A stretch of 64,000 nucleotides of DNA from Procambarus clarkii. Lineage: Eukaryota; Arthropoda; Malacostraca; Decapoda; Cambaridae. The stretch is taken from assembly GCF_040958095.1 (NCBI RefSeq), contig NC_091195.1, positions 26,389,881 through 26,453,880 on the forward strand, in the 5' to 3' direction. Position numbers and translations under genes: made by a program. The notes below the pieces were generated by a model. That model saw nothing but the letters and a program-made list of their open reading frames with translations, did no database searches and was not told the origin of the DNA. This document shows, in pieces, positions 41,816 to 53,397 of the stretch. Position 1 is the stretch's first letter. The number at the start of each line of letters is the position of its first letter.

Positions 41816-43030
41816 AGCATTCCTCCAAAAAGTAGCTGCCTCACCAAATGGTGATAAATTGTTTGGATCCGTGTACAGCAACGCTATATTGGTAATCTAG
41901 AAAAATAAAGCAAAATTTTAATACAGCCTGTATGATGAACTATCTTGCTATTCCCTGCTTTCCCCTCCCATTTTTAATAGGCCATAATAGTCCATATAAT
42001 CATAATTATAGCTTTAAGTATTCAATGAATAAAGTTTTTGAAGTTTTTACCCTTCTCTTTACCTAACATCATTTGTGCAGCATATTTTCTCTTTTATGCC
42101 TCACCCAGATATAATTTCAAAATAAAACCAAACAAAATAAATTAAAAATGGGTATGTATAGCTAAGGTACACCACCTAGTTATACTTATTGCCAGGTGAA
42201 CAGGGGCATTTGGTGATAGTAAATGCTCCCACCAGCCTGGGCTCATCACCTTCTCTCATATTTCATGTTGACCAGTGTTTATTTACTTAATAACTACTGA
42301 TATAATATCTTGCTATTATAATACTAATTCTAATATCACAAAAGACATATTTTCTGCAAGTTTCAAGCAGTGAATGCATATATAGCTAACACGAAGGACT
42401 CTTTGATGAGACTCGCTAGCAAAAATTTTTGTTTATAATAAAATCGATCCTCCAGTTTGTGTAGTAGAGAAAAATTGAGTTATATCGAGTTTATATAAAG
42501 CTACGAGTTGTCGAGAGTGCTCTTAGCGCGACGGTGTTTACTTAAGAAGATTTTCCTTCCTAAATGCCTACCTGAATACCGACGTAGTCGCTAAGAAGAA
42601 AAACGTTTGTAAGTACGTACGTAACTGCTTCGTGAAATTGGCCCCAGAGATTGGTAGGCAGGAAGTCGTGCCCTCAGTGTCCAGGACCAAGCTGGTGTAA
42701 ACAGTCCCTGCTGGACTACCTCCCAGACATTGCAGGATGTCCTACGCTGCTTGAGCCACCCCAATGTCTTATAGTAACTGCCTAATTAGAAAGCATTAAA
42801 CAGCCACCAATCTCTTGCATATTAATCGTACATATGATATAACTTTTTAGCTGCATTTTTTTTCGTTAATAAAACTTCTTACAATCTTCTATTAAGCAAA
42901 TTAGAAGCCTACATAATGGTATACGGCCATACGGTTGACAGTATTTCGCCTTAACCGGCCCTCGATACCTATGTTTGGCATAGCCCTGTGTTCCTCCATC
43001 ACTTAGGCCCACCTGAGTCATAACACCATC
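41816..43030. other. No gene recognised; possible terminal segment of a DNA element at 42525-42650
   Basis: The reverse complement of 42600-42650 (CTGGGGCCAATTTCACGAAG) resembles the MITE end at 16124 and, more loosely, 40168. A large element spanning 40168-42650 is possible but its interior shows no transposase. About 42180-42245 has words like the SINE body (TTGCCAGGTGAACAGGGGCA). Confidence 0.3.
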
Positions 43031-45062
43031 GTGTATGATGGCTCTCCCCTCACCTGTGATAGCTCCCATGGCTCCCCCCTCACCTGTGATAGCTCCCATG
43101 GCTCCCCCTCACCTGTGATGGCTCCCATGGCTCCCCCCTCACCTGTGATAGCTCCCATGGCTCCCCCCTCACCTGTGATAGCTCCCATGGCTCCCCCCTC
43201 ACCTGTGATAGCTCCCATGGCTCCCCCTCACCTGTGATGGCTCCCATGGCTCCCCCCTCACCTGTGATAGCTCCCATGGCTCTCCCCTCACCTGTGATAG
43301 CTCCCATGGCTCCCCCCTCACCTGTGATAGCTCCCATGGCTCCCCCCTCACCTGTGATGGCTCCCATGGCTCCCCCCTCACCTGTGATAGCTCCCATGGC
43401 TCCCTCCCCTCACCTGTGATGGCTCCCATGGCTCCCCCCTCACCTGTGATAGCTCCCATGGCTCCCCCCTCACCTGTGATGGCTCCCATGGCTCCCCCCT
43501 CACCTGTGATAGCTCCCATGGCTCCCTCCCCTCACCTGTGATGGCTCCCATGGCTCCCCCCTCACCTGTGATAGCTCCCATGGCTCCCTCCCCTCACCTG
43601 TGATGGCTCCCATGGCTCCCCCCTCACCTGTGATAGCTCCCATGGCTCCCCCCTCACCTGTGATGGCTTCCATGGCTCCCCCCCCTCATCTGTGATGGCT
43701 CCCATGGCTCCCCCCTCACCTGTGATGGCTCCCATGGCTCTCCCCTCACCTGTGATGGTTCACCTGGCTCCCTCCTCTCACCTGTAATGGCTCACCTGGC
43801 TCCCTCCCCTCACCTGTGATGGCTCCCATGGCTCCCCCTCACCTGTGATGGCTCACCTGGCTCCCCCCTCACCTGTGATGGCTCACCTGGCTCCCTCCCC
43901 TCACCTGTGATGGCTCCCATGGCTCCCTCCCCTCACCTGTGACAGCTCCCATGGCTCCCCTCCTCACCTGTGATGGCTCTCATGGCTCCCCCCTCACCTG
44001 TGATAGCTCCCATGGCTCCCCTCCTCACCTGTGATGGCTCCCATGGCTCCCCCCTCACCTGTGATGGCTCCCATGGCTCCCCCCTCACCTGTGATGGCTC
44101 CCATGGCTCCCCCCTCACCTGTGATGGCTCCCATGGCTCCCCCCTCACCTGTGATGGCTCCCATGGCTCCCCCCTCACCTGTGATGGCTCCCATGGCTCC
44201 CCCCTCACCTGTGATGGCTCCCATGGCTCCCCCCTCACCTGTGATAGCTCCCATGGCTCCCCCCTCACCTGTGATGGCTCCCATGGCTCCCCCCCTCACC
44301 TGTGATGGCTCCCATGGCTCCCCCCTCACCTGTGATGGCTCCCATGGCTCCCCCCTCACCTGTGATGGCTCCCATGGCTCCCCCCTCACCTGTGATGGCT
44401 CCCATGGCTCCCCCTCACCTGTGATGGCTCCCATGGCTCCCCCCTCACCTGTGATAGCTCCCATGGCTCCCCCCTCACCTGTGATGGCTCCCATGGCTCC
44501 CCCCCTCACCTGTGATGGCTCCCATGGCTCCCTCCCCTCACCTGTGATGGCTCCCATGGCTCCCCCCTCACCTGTGATGGCTCCCATGGCTCCCCCCTCA
44601 CCTCTGATGGCTCACCTGGCTCCCCCCTCACCTGTGATGGCTCCCATGGCTCCCCCCTCATCTGTGATGGCTCCCATGGCTCCCCCCTCACCTGTGATGG
44701 CTCCCATGGCTCCCCCCTCACCTGTGATGGCTCCCCCTCACCTGTGATGGCTCCCATGGCTCCCCCCTCACATGTGATGGCTCCCATGGCTCCCCCCTCA
44801 CCTGTGATGGCTCCCATGGCTCCCCCCCTCACCTGTGATAGCTCCCATGGCTCCCCCCTCACCTGTGATGGCTCCCCTGGCTCCCCCCCCTCACCTGTGA
44901 TGGCTCCCATGGCTCCCCCCTCACCTGTGATGGCTCCCATGGCTCCCCCCTCACCTGTGATGGCTCCCATGGCTCCCCCCTCACCTGTGAAGGCTCCCCC
45001 CTCACCTGTGATGGCTCCCCCCTCACCTGTGATGGCTCCCCGTCTCACCTGTGATGGCTGAC
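43031..45062. repeat. 30-bp minisatellite (about 67 units)
   Basis: Unit CTCCCATGGCTCCCCCCTCA plus CCTGTGATGG. Variants replace CCCATGG by ACCTGG or change G to A in GATGG. It ends about 20 bp before the acceptor of the heat-shock-protein exon. Open frames are repeat-driven. Confidence 0.95.
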
Positions 45063-45106
45063 CTACCCTCTCCCTCACCACAGAGCCACCAGCAGCAGGA
45101 GCAGTG

Positions 45107-45231
45107 ATGGTGTGCGAGGCGCCACGCACCAGGACGCTACTGGTCAGTCGCCGCGGCGGGTTCCTGGAGGACCCGTTCTTCAGGGACGCCTGGGGGGACT
45201 ACAATAACGCTGTCCGGAGGATCGTCGATAG
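45107..45231 (+). CDS. Small heat-shock protein-like gene, exon with start codon (residues 1-42)
   Basis: A pyrimidine-rich acceptor, CCTCTCCCTCACCACAG, ends at 45083, so the exon is about 45084-45231 and the first 23 bases may be 5' UTR. The ATG at 45107 has G at -3 and +4. The 41 codons contain GGFLEDPFFRDAWGDYNNAV. D-P-F-F-R-x-x-W-x-D-Y/F is the N-terminal arm motif of arthropod small heat-shock proteins, as I recall from decapod Hsp21-type proteins. The donor is AG then GTACAC (phase 2). The first base of exon 2 completes codon 42 as Arg. Coding sequence is GC-rich against its surroundings. Such proteins are ATP-independent holdases. If the frame upstream (PPAAGAV) is coding, the start is earlier. 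The family call is moderate because the alpha-crystallin domain is not in view. Confidence 0.68.
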
Positions 45232-45261
45232 GTACACCTCGGCCTACACTTCTCCTGTCTG

Positions 45262-45716
45262 GTACACTGTACTAATTGCACTTCTTATGTCTGGTACACT
45301 GCACTAACCACTTCTCGTGTCTGGAACACTGCATTAACTGCACTTCTCGTGTCTGGAACACTGCATTAACTGCACTTCTCGTGTCTGGAACACTGCACTA
45401 ACTGCACTTCTCGTGTCTGGAACACTGCATTAACTGCACTTCTCGTGTCTGGAACACTGCACTAACCACTTCTCGTGTCTAGAACACTGCATTAAGTGCA
45501 CTTCTCGTGTCTGGAACACTGCACTAACCACTTCTCGTGTCTAGAACACTGCATTAACTGCACTTCTCGTGTCTGGAACACTGCACTAACCACTTCTCGT
45601 GTCTAGAACACTGCATTAAGTGCACTTCTCGTGTCTGGAACACTGCACTAACCACTTCTCGTGTCTAGAACACTGCATTAACTGCACTTCTTGTGTCTGG
45701 TACTCTGCACTGTCTC
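45262..45716. repeat. 30/32-bp minisatellite in intron 1, starting at the exon donor
   Basis: Units GTGTCTGGAACACTGCATTA plus ACTGCACTTCTC, with a shorter form ending CTAACCACTTCTC; long and short forms alternate in the second half. The first units read TCTGGTACACTG, like the donor (GGTACACC) 30 bp upstream. Confidence 0.9.
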
Positions 45717-45834
45717 CAGCACTTCTCCTAGCCTAATATTGAGAACTAATCACCTCTGCATGACTGGCTTGTAACTGTCATCAGCATGTTTCATGACACA
45801 TTTAAAGCTGTCTGAATCAGTTATTTAGTGTGTG

Positions 45835-46013
45835 GGTAGGGGGAGGGAACTATCACGAGAAAGCGTCAAGCCATTACAACTTTATAGCATTGGGAAGGGG
45901 TCAGAATAAGGGTTTGGGATGCGACGGGGGGAAAGGAATGGTGCACAACCACTTGGACGGTCGGGGATTGAACGCGAACCTGCATGAAACATGACCGTTG
46001 CTCTACCCTAAGC
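45835..46013 (-). mobile_element. tRNA-derived SINE, second body type, copy 2
   Basis: Minus strand from the head: GTAGAGCAACGGTCATGTTT, GTTCAATCCCCGACCGTCC, AAGTGGTTGTGCACCATTCC, then CTTATTCTGACCCCTTCCCA and GTTCCCTCCCCC. The head and first half match 15893-16123; this copy retains a longer body. Confidence 0.75.
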
Positions 46014-46614
46014 CCAAGTGGGTAGTGGGTGACCTGTGTTGGCAGTACTAGTTTTCACTCAACTTTATTCATAAATCGGTGTACTTGTATTATCTTTGAA
46101 CACCAGAGTTTAAAATGAACACTGAAACATGGTGTTCCAGTGTTCAAAAATAATAATATGGTTAGTTCATTTTAATTAAGAATTCGCCTCAGTCTGTAGC
46201 AGGTTGTGTGTACTCCGTCACTGGCAGTGTGCATTTGTTTACATCGGCCAAACTGGTAAACTGCTGTGGTCACGTTTACAACAACATCCTTACTCGATTC
46301 ATTCAACACTCTAATGCATTGTATTTACATTCCAATGCATGTGATCATTCTATCGACTGGAGAGAAGCAAAATACATTGCTCAGTGTAAGGGTGAGTGAA
46401 ATTTGCTTGAGTCAGCCTTGATCAACAAATGCACCAACACCTTTACTCTTACTCTTAACCTTGGCATGCACAAATTACATTCGAATATAAGCTTCAATAT
46501 TTCACCTCAGTACATGATAAAATAAGCACCCCTGGTAGGTGGGGGTGTTCAAGTTTTTTTTCTTAATTTATCTTTCATGTAGCCCGTTTTCTGTAGAGCT
46601 TCCTTACCGTCGAA
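46014..46614. other. No gene recognised (intron)
   Basis: Unique-looking AT-rich sequence within intron 1 of the heat-shock-protein-like gene. Contains a CCATGTTTCAGTGTTC/GAACACTG-like local inverted repeat near 46105-46147. Confidence 0.5.
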
Positions 46615-46793
46615 ACATCAAACCTCTCTCAATGTTTACGGACGACGCCAAAATTATGAGAAGGGTTAAGAAAGAAGAGGACTGTTTGAGGCTTCAAAAA
46701 GACTTGGACAACTGAAGGAATGGTCCAACAAAGAGTTGTAAGAGTTTAACCCGAGCAAATGTAATGTAATGAAGATAGGTGTAGGGAGCAGGA
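46615..46793 (+). pseudogene. CR1/Jockey-like LINE reverse transcriptase remnant, copy D left part
   Basis: Reads FTDDAKIMRRV, the catalytic FADD region with Ala changed to Thr, then a broken stretch matching KDLDN and FNPSKC wording. Interrupted at 46794 by a MITE; continues at 47051. Confidence 0.75.
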
Positions 46794-47050
46794 GCCAGAT
46801 TCACGAAAGCACTTACGCAAGCACTTACGAATGTGTACATCTTTCCTCAATCTTTGACGGGTTTGTTTACATTTATTAAACAGTTTACAAGTATGAAAAC
46901 TTCCCAATCAACTGTTGTTATTGTTATAAACAGCCTCCTGGTGCTTCGGAGCTCATTAAATTTTTAATAATTGGAAACAAAGCCACCAAAGATTGAGAAA
47001 AGATGTACAGGTTTGTAAGTGCTTGCGTAAGTGCTTTCGTGAATCTGGCC
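46794..47050. mobile_element. MITE with terminal inverted repeats, copy 2, inserted in LINE copy D
   Basis: GCCAGATTCACGAAAGCACT at the left and AGTGCTTTCGTGAATCTGGC at the right are exact inverted repeats. CAGGAG flanks both sides. Interior matches 16124-16376 read in the other direction. Confidence 0.85.
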
Positions 47051-47775
47051 CCAGGAGGCCAGATACGAGGTATCATTTGGGAGATGAAATACTTCAAAAT
47101 CAGAGAGAGAAAAAAGCCTGGGGGTTGATATCACGCCAGACCTGTCCCCTGAAGCCCATATCAAGAGGATAACATCAGTGGCATGTGGCAAGCTGGCCAA
47201 CATACGAACGGTCTTTAGAAACTTGTGTAAGGAATTATTTAGAACCCTTGTATACCACATATGTCAGACCTATCCTGGAGTATGCAACTGCAGCATGGAG
47301 TCCATATCTCGTCAAGCTTAAGACTAAATTGGAGAAGGTTCAGAGGTTTACCACCAGACTAGTACCCGAGCTGAGGAGCATAAACTATGAGGAGAGAATA
47401 AGGAAATTAAACCTCACGTCGCTGGAAGACATGAGATTTAGAATGGATCGACATGATCACAACATGCAAGATTCTCTAAGGAATTGATAGACAAAGACAG
47501 TTTATTTAACACAAGGGGCACACGCACCAGGGGACAGGTGGAAATTGAGTGCCCAAATGAGCCACAGAGATATTAGAAAGAACTTTTTCAGTGACAGTGT
47601 AGTTGACAAGTGGAATGCATTAGGCAGTGATGTGGTGGAGGCTGACTCCATACACAGTTTCAAGTGTAGATATGATAGAGCCCAATAGGCTCAGGAACCT
47701 GTACACCAGTTGATTGACAGTTGAGAGGCGGGACCAAAGAGCCAGAGCTCAACCCCCGCAAGCACAAATAGGTAG
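47051..47775 (+). pseudogene. CR1/Jockey-like LINE C-terminal region and 3' UTR, copy D right part
   Basis: The frame at about 47185-47487 gives TTYVRPILEYATAAWSPYLV, KLKTKLEKVQRFTTRLVPEL and LNLTSLEDM, the thumb and C-terminal region. It then shifts frame and continues to DSIHSFKCRYDRAQ and a stop at about 47687. The 3' end CAAGCACAAATAGGTAGGTA lies at 47759-47777, right against the 31/33-bp array. Several stops and shifts, so dead. Confidence 0.85.
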
Positions 47776-47777
47776 GT

Positions 47778-50700
47778 ACCAGTTCACCCACAGTAACTGG
47801 TGGTGTTCACAGGGTTCACACACAGTAACTGGTGGTGTTGACAGGTTCACACACAGTAACTGGTGGTGTTCACAGGTTCACCCACAGTAACTGGTGGTGT
47901 TCACAGGTTCACACACAGTAACTGGTGGTGTTCACAGGTTCACACACAGTAACTGGGGGTGTTCACAGGTTCACACACAGTAACTGGTGGTGTTCACAGG
48001 TTCACACACAGTAACTGGTGGTGTTCACAGGTTCACACACAGTAACTGGGGGTGTTCACAGGTTCACACACAGTAACTGGTGGTGTTCACACACACAGTA
48101 ACTGGTGGTGTTCACACACAGTAACTGGTGGTGTTCACACACACAGTAACTGGTGGTGTTCACACACAGTAACTGGTGGTGTTCACACACACAGTAACTG
48201 GTGGTGTTCACAGGTTCACACACAGTAACTGGTGGTGTTCACAGGTTCACACACAGTAACTGGTGGTGTTCACAGGTTCACACACAGTAACTGGTGGTGT
48301 TCACACACACAGTAACTGGTGGCGTTCACAGGTTCACACACACAGTAACTGGTGGTGTTCACAGGGTTCACACACACAGTAACTGGTGGTGTTCACAGGT
48401 TCACACACAGTAACTGGTGGTGTTCACAGGTTCACACACACAGTAACTGGTGGTGTTCACACACACAGTAACTGGTGGTGTTCACAGGTTCACACACAGT
48501 AACTGGTGGTGTTCACAGGTTCACACACACAGTAACTGGTGGTGTTCACAGGGTTCACACACACAGTAACTGGTGGTGTTCACAGGTTCACACACAGTAA
48601 CTGGTGGTGTTCACAGGTTCACACACACAGTAACTGGTGGTATTCACAGGTTCACACACACAGTAACTGGTGGTGTTCACACACACAGTAACTGGGGGTG
48701 TTCACAGGTTCACACACACAGTAACTGGTGGTGTTCACAGGCTCAACCACATAGTAACTGGTGGTGTTCACAGGTTCACCCACAGTAACTGGTGGTGTTC
48801 ACAGGTTCACACACAGTAACTGGTGGTGTTCACAGGTTCACACACAGTAACTGGTGGTGTTCACAGGTTCACCCACAGTAACTGGTGGTGTTCACCCACA
48901 CAGTAACTAGTGGTGTTCACACACACAGTAACTGGTGGTGTTCACAGGTTCACCCACAGTAACTGGTGGTGTTCACAGGTTCACACACAGTAACTGCTGG
49001 TGTTCACAGGTTCACCCACAGTAACTGGTGGTGTTCACAGGTTCACCCACAGTAACTGGTGGTGTTCACAGGTTCACCCACAGTAACTGGTGGTGTTCAC
49101 AGGTTCACCCACAGTAACTGGTGGTGTTCACAGGTTCACCCACAGTAACTGGTGGTGTTCACAGGTTCACACACAGTAACTGGTGGTGTTCACAGGTTCA
49201 CCCACAGTAACTGGTGGTGTTCACCCACACAGTAACTGGTGGTGTTCACACACACAGTAACTGGTGGTGTTCACAGGTTCACCCACAGTAACTGGTGGTG
49301 TTCACAGGTTCACACACAGTAACTGCTGGTGTTCACAGGTTCACCCACAGTAACTGGTGGTGTTCACAGGTTCACCCACAGTAACTGGTGGTGTTCACAG
49401 GTTCAACCACACAGTAACTGGTGGTGTTCACAGGTTCACACACAGTAACTGCTGGTGTTCACAGGTTCACCCACAGTAACTGGTGGTGTTCACAGGTTCA
49501 CACACAGTAACTGCTGGTGTTCACAGGTTCACCCACACAGTAACTGGTGGTGTTCACAGGTTCACCCACAGTAACTGGTGGTGTTCACACACAGTAACTG
49601 GTGGTGTTCACAGGTTCACACACAGTAACTGGTGGTGTTCACAGGTTCAACCACAGTAACTGGTGGTGTTCACAGGTTCACACACAGTAACTGCTGGTGT
49701 TCACAGGTTCAACCACATAGTAACTGGTGGTGTTCACCCACACAGTAACTGGTGGTGTTCACAGGTTCACCCACAGTAACTGGTGGTGTTCACACACACA
49801 GTAACTGGTGGTGTTCACACACACAGTAACTGGTTGTGATCACAGGTTCACACACAGTAACTGGTGGTGTTCACAGGTTCAACCACATAGTAACTGGTGG
49901 TGTTCACAGGTTCACCCACAGTAACTGGTGGTGTTCACAGGTTCACCCACAGTAACTGGTGGTGTTCACCCACACAGTAACTGGTGGTGTTCACAGGTTC
50001 ACCCACAGTAACTGGTGGTGTTCACACACACAGTAACTGGTGGTGTTCACAGGTTCACACACAGTAACTGGTGGTGTTCACAGGTTCAACCACATAGTAA
50101 CTGGTGGTGTTCACAGGTTCACCCACAGTAACTGGTGGTGTTCACCCACACAGTAACTGGTGGTGTTCACAGGTTCACCCACAGTAACTGGTGGTGTTCA
50201 CACACACAGTAACTGGTGGTGTTCACAGGTTCACACACAGTAACTGGTGGTGTTCACAGGTTCACCCACACAGTAACTGGTGGTGTTCACAGGTTCACAC
50301 ACAGTAACTGGTGGTGTTCACAGGTTCACCCACACAGTAACTGGTGGTGTTCACAGGTTCACCCACAGTAACTGGTGGTGTTCACAGGTTCACCCACACA
50401 GTAACTGGTGGTGTTCACAGGTTCACCCACACAGTAACTGGTGGTGTTCACAGGTTCACCCACAGTAACTGGTGGTGTTCACAGGTTCACCCACACAGTA
50501 ACTGGTGGTGTTCACAGGTTCACACACAGTAACTGGTGGTGTTCACAGGTTCACACACATAGTAACTGGTGGTGTTCACAGGTTCACACACAGTAACTGG
50601 TGGTGTTCACAGGTTCACACACAGTAACTGGTGGTGTTCACAGGTTCACACACACAGTAACTGGTGGTGTTCACAGGTTCACACACACAGTAACTGGTGG

Positions 50701-53238
50701 TGTTCACAGGTTCACACACACAGTAACTGGTGGTGTTCACAGGTTCACCCACAGTAACTGGTGGTGTTCACAGGTTCACACACAGTAACTGGTGGTGTTC
50801 ACAGGTTCAACCACACTAGTAACTGGTGGTGTTCACAGGGTTCACACACAGTAACTGGTGGTGTTCACAGGTTCACACACAGTAACTGGTGGTGTTCACA
50901 GGTTCACACACAGTAACTGGTGGTGTTCACAGGTTCACACACACAGTAACTGGTGGTGTTCACAGGGTTCACACACACAGTAACTGGTGGTGTTCACAGG
51001 TTCACACACACAGTAACTGGTGGTGTTCACAGGTTCACACACACAGTAACTGGTGGTGTTCACAGGTTCACACACAGTAACTGGTGGTGTTCACAGGTTC
51101 ACACACACAGTAACTGGTGGTGTTCACAGGTTCACACACAGTAACTGGTGGTGTTCACAGGTTCACCTACACAGTAACTGGTGGTGTTCACAGGTTCACC
51201 CACGCAGTAACTGGTGGTGTTCACAGGTTCACCTACACAGTAACTGGTGGTGTTCACAGGTTCACCCACGCAGTAACTGGTGGTGTTCACAGGTTCACCC
51301 ACGCAGTAACTGGTGGTGTTCACAGGTTCACCCACGCAGTAACTGGTGGTGTTCACAGGTTCACACACAGTAACTGGTGGTGTTCACACACACAGTAACT
51401 GGTGGTGTTCACAGGTTCACACACAGTAACTGGTGGTGTTCACAGGTTCACACACACAGTAACTGGTGGTGTTCACAGGTTCACACACAGTAACTGGTGG
51501 TGTTCACAGGTTCACACACACAGTAACTGGTGGTGTTCACAGGTTCACCCACAGTAACTGGTGGTGTTCACAGGTTCACACACAGTAACTGGTGGTGTTC
51601 ACAGGTTCACACACACAGTAACTGGTGGTGTTCACAGGTTCACACACACAGTAACTGGTGGTGTTCACAGGGTTCACACACACAGTAACTGGTGGTGTTC
51701 ACAGGTTCACACACAGTAACTGGTGGTGTTCACAGGTTCACACACACAGTAACTGGTGGTGTTCACAGGTTCACCCACGTAGTAACTGGTGGTGTTCACA
51801 GGTTCACACACAGTAACTGGTGGTGTTCACACACACAGTAACTGGTGGTGTTCACAGGTTCACACACAGTAACTGGTGGTGTTCACAGGTTCACACACAC
51901 AGTAACTGGTGGTGTTCACAGGGTTCACACACACAGTAACTGGTGGTGTTCACAGGTTCACACACAGTAACTGGTGGTGTTCACAGGTTCACCCCCACAG
52001 TAACTGGTGGTGTTCACAGGTTCACCCACAGTAACTGGTGGTGTTCACAGGTTCACACACACAGTAACTGGTGGTGATCACAGGTTCACCCCCACAGTAA
52101 CTGGTGGTGTTCACAGGTTCACACACAGTAACTGGTGGTGTTCACAGGTTCACCCTCACAGTAACTGGTGGTGTTCACAGGTTCACACACACAGTAACTG
52201 GTGGTGTTCACAGGTCCACAAACACAGTAACTGGTGGTGTTCACAGGTTCACCCACAGTAACTGGTGGTGTTCACAGGTTCACCCACAGCAACTGGTGGT
52301 GTTCACAGGTTCAACCACATAGTAACTGGTGGTGTTCACAGGGTTCACACGCAGTAACTGGTGGTGTTCACAGGGTTCACACACAGTAACTGGTGGTGTT
52401 CACAGGTTCACACACAGTAACTGGTGGTGTTCACAGGTTCACACACAGTAACTGGTGGTGTTCACAGGTTCACACACAGTAACTGGTGGTGTTCACAGGT
52501 TCACCCACAGTAACTGGTGGTGTTCACACACACAGTAACTGGTGGTGTTCACAGGGTTCACACACAGTAACTGGTGGTGTTCACAGGGTTCACACACAGT
52601 AACTGGTGGTGTTCACAGGTTCACACACAGTAACTGGTGGTGTTCACAGGTTCACACACACAGTAACTGGTGGTGTTCACAGGTTCACACACAGTAACTG
52701 GTGGTGTTCACAGGTTCACACACAGTAACTGGTGGTGTTCACAGGTTCACCCACAGTAACTGGTGGTGTTCACAGGTTCACACACACAGTAACTGGTGGT
52801 GTTCACAGGTTCTCACACAGTAACTGGTGGTGTTCACAGGTTCACCCACAGTAACTGGTGGTGTTCACAGGTTCACACACAGTAACTGGTGGTGTTCACA
52901 GGTTCACCCACAGTAACTGGTGGTGTTCACAGGTTCACACACAGTAACTGGTGGTGTTCACAGGTTCACACACAGTAACTGGTGGTGTTCACAGGTTCAC
53001 ACACAGCAACTGGTGGTGTTCACAGGTTCACACACACAGTAACTGGTGGTGTTCACAGGTTCACACACAGCAACTGGTGGTGTTCACAGGTTCACCCACA
53101 GTAACTGGTGGTGTTCACAGGTTCACACACAGTAACTGGTGGTGTTCACAGGTTCACCCACAGTAACTGGTGGTGTTCACAGGTTCACACACAGTAACTG
53201 GTGGTGTTCACACACACAGTAACTGGTGGTGTTCACAG
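47778..53238. repeat. 31/33-bp minisatellite filling the 3' end of intron 1 (about 170 units)
   Basis: Unit CAGTAACTGGTGGTGTTCAC plus AGGTTCACACA, with a 2-bp CA variation and GGGTT, CCCACA, CCCACG and CAACCACATAG variants. The last unit ends GGTGTTCACAG at 53238, which is the splice acceptor of the exon at 53239. A minority of units carry CACAGGTTCAACCA, matching the first nine exon bases as well. Confidence 0.95.
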
Positions 53239-53380
53239 GTTCAACCATGGAGGGATGTTCGCCCCAAGAGACCGTCTGCGGGACTCCCACTACCACACCA
53301 TGTACAGGACTCTGCGCTCTGCTCGCATCAACTACGCCGCGCAGGCAGCAGCCTTCAAGGACCAGGGCGATGTTTACAAG
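53239..53380 (+). CDS. Small heat-shock protein-like gene, exon 2 (residues 42-89)
   Basis: The acceptor CACAG at 53234-53238 comes from the last minisatellite unit. The first G completes Arg42, and the next 47 codons read FNHGGMFAPRDRLRD, HYHTMYRTLRSARINYAAQA and FKDQGDVYK. The donor is AAG then GTGAGT (phase 0), a strong consensus. The junction gives VRRIVDRFNHGG with no stop. FKDQGDVYK ends like the linker and first strand of an alpha-crystallin domain (compare F-K-V in that family), so the conserved domain should start the next exon, beyond 64000. Composition is GC-rich and non-repetitive between two arrays. That both exons belong to one gene is inferred from phase and theme. Confidence 0.68.
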
Positions 53381-53397
53381 GTGAGTCGCGCCCCCTG

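Noticed and set aside
40168-42650. Complete 2.5-kb DNA transposon
   Set aside because: The ends are only weakly complementary, no transposase frame is present, and LINE fragments occupy the interior.
45262-45716. Heat-shock elements in the intron-1 array
   Set aside because: TTC and GAA words occur (CTTCTCGTGTCTGGAACAC) but their spacing is not the 5-bp step required for adjacent nTTCn/nGAAn units.
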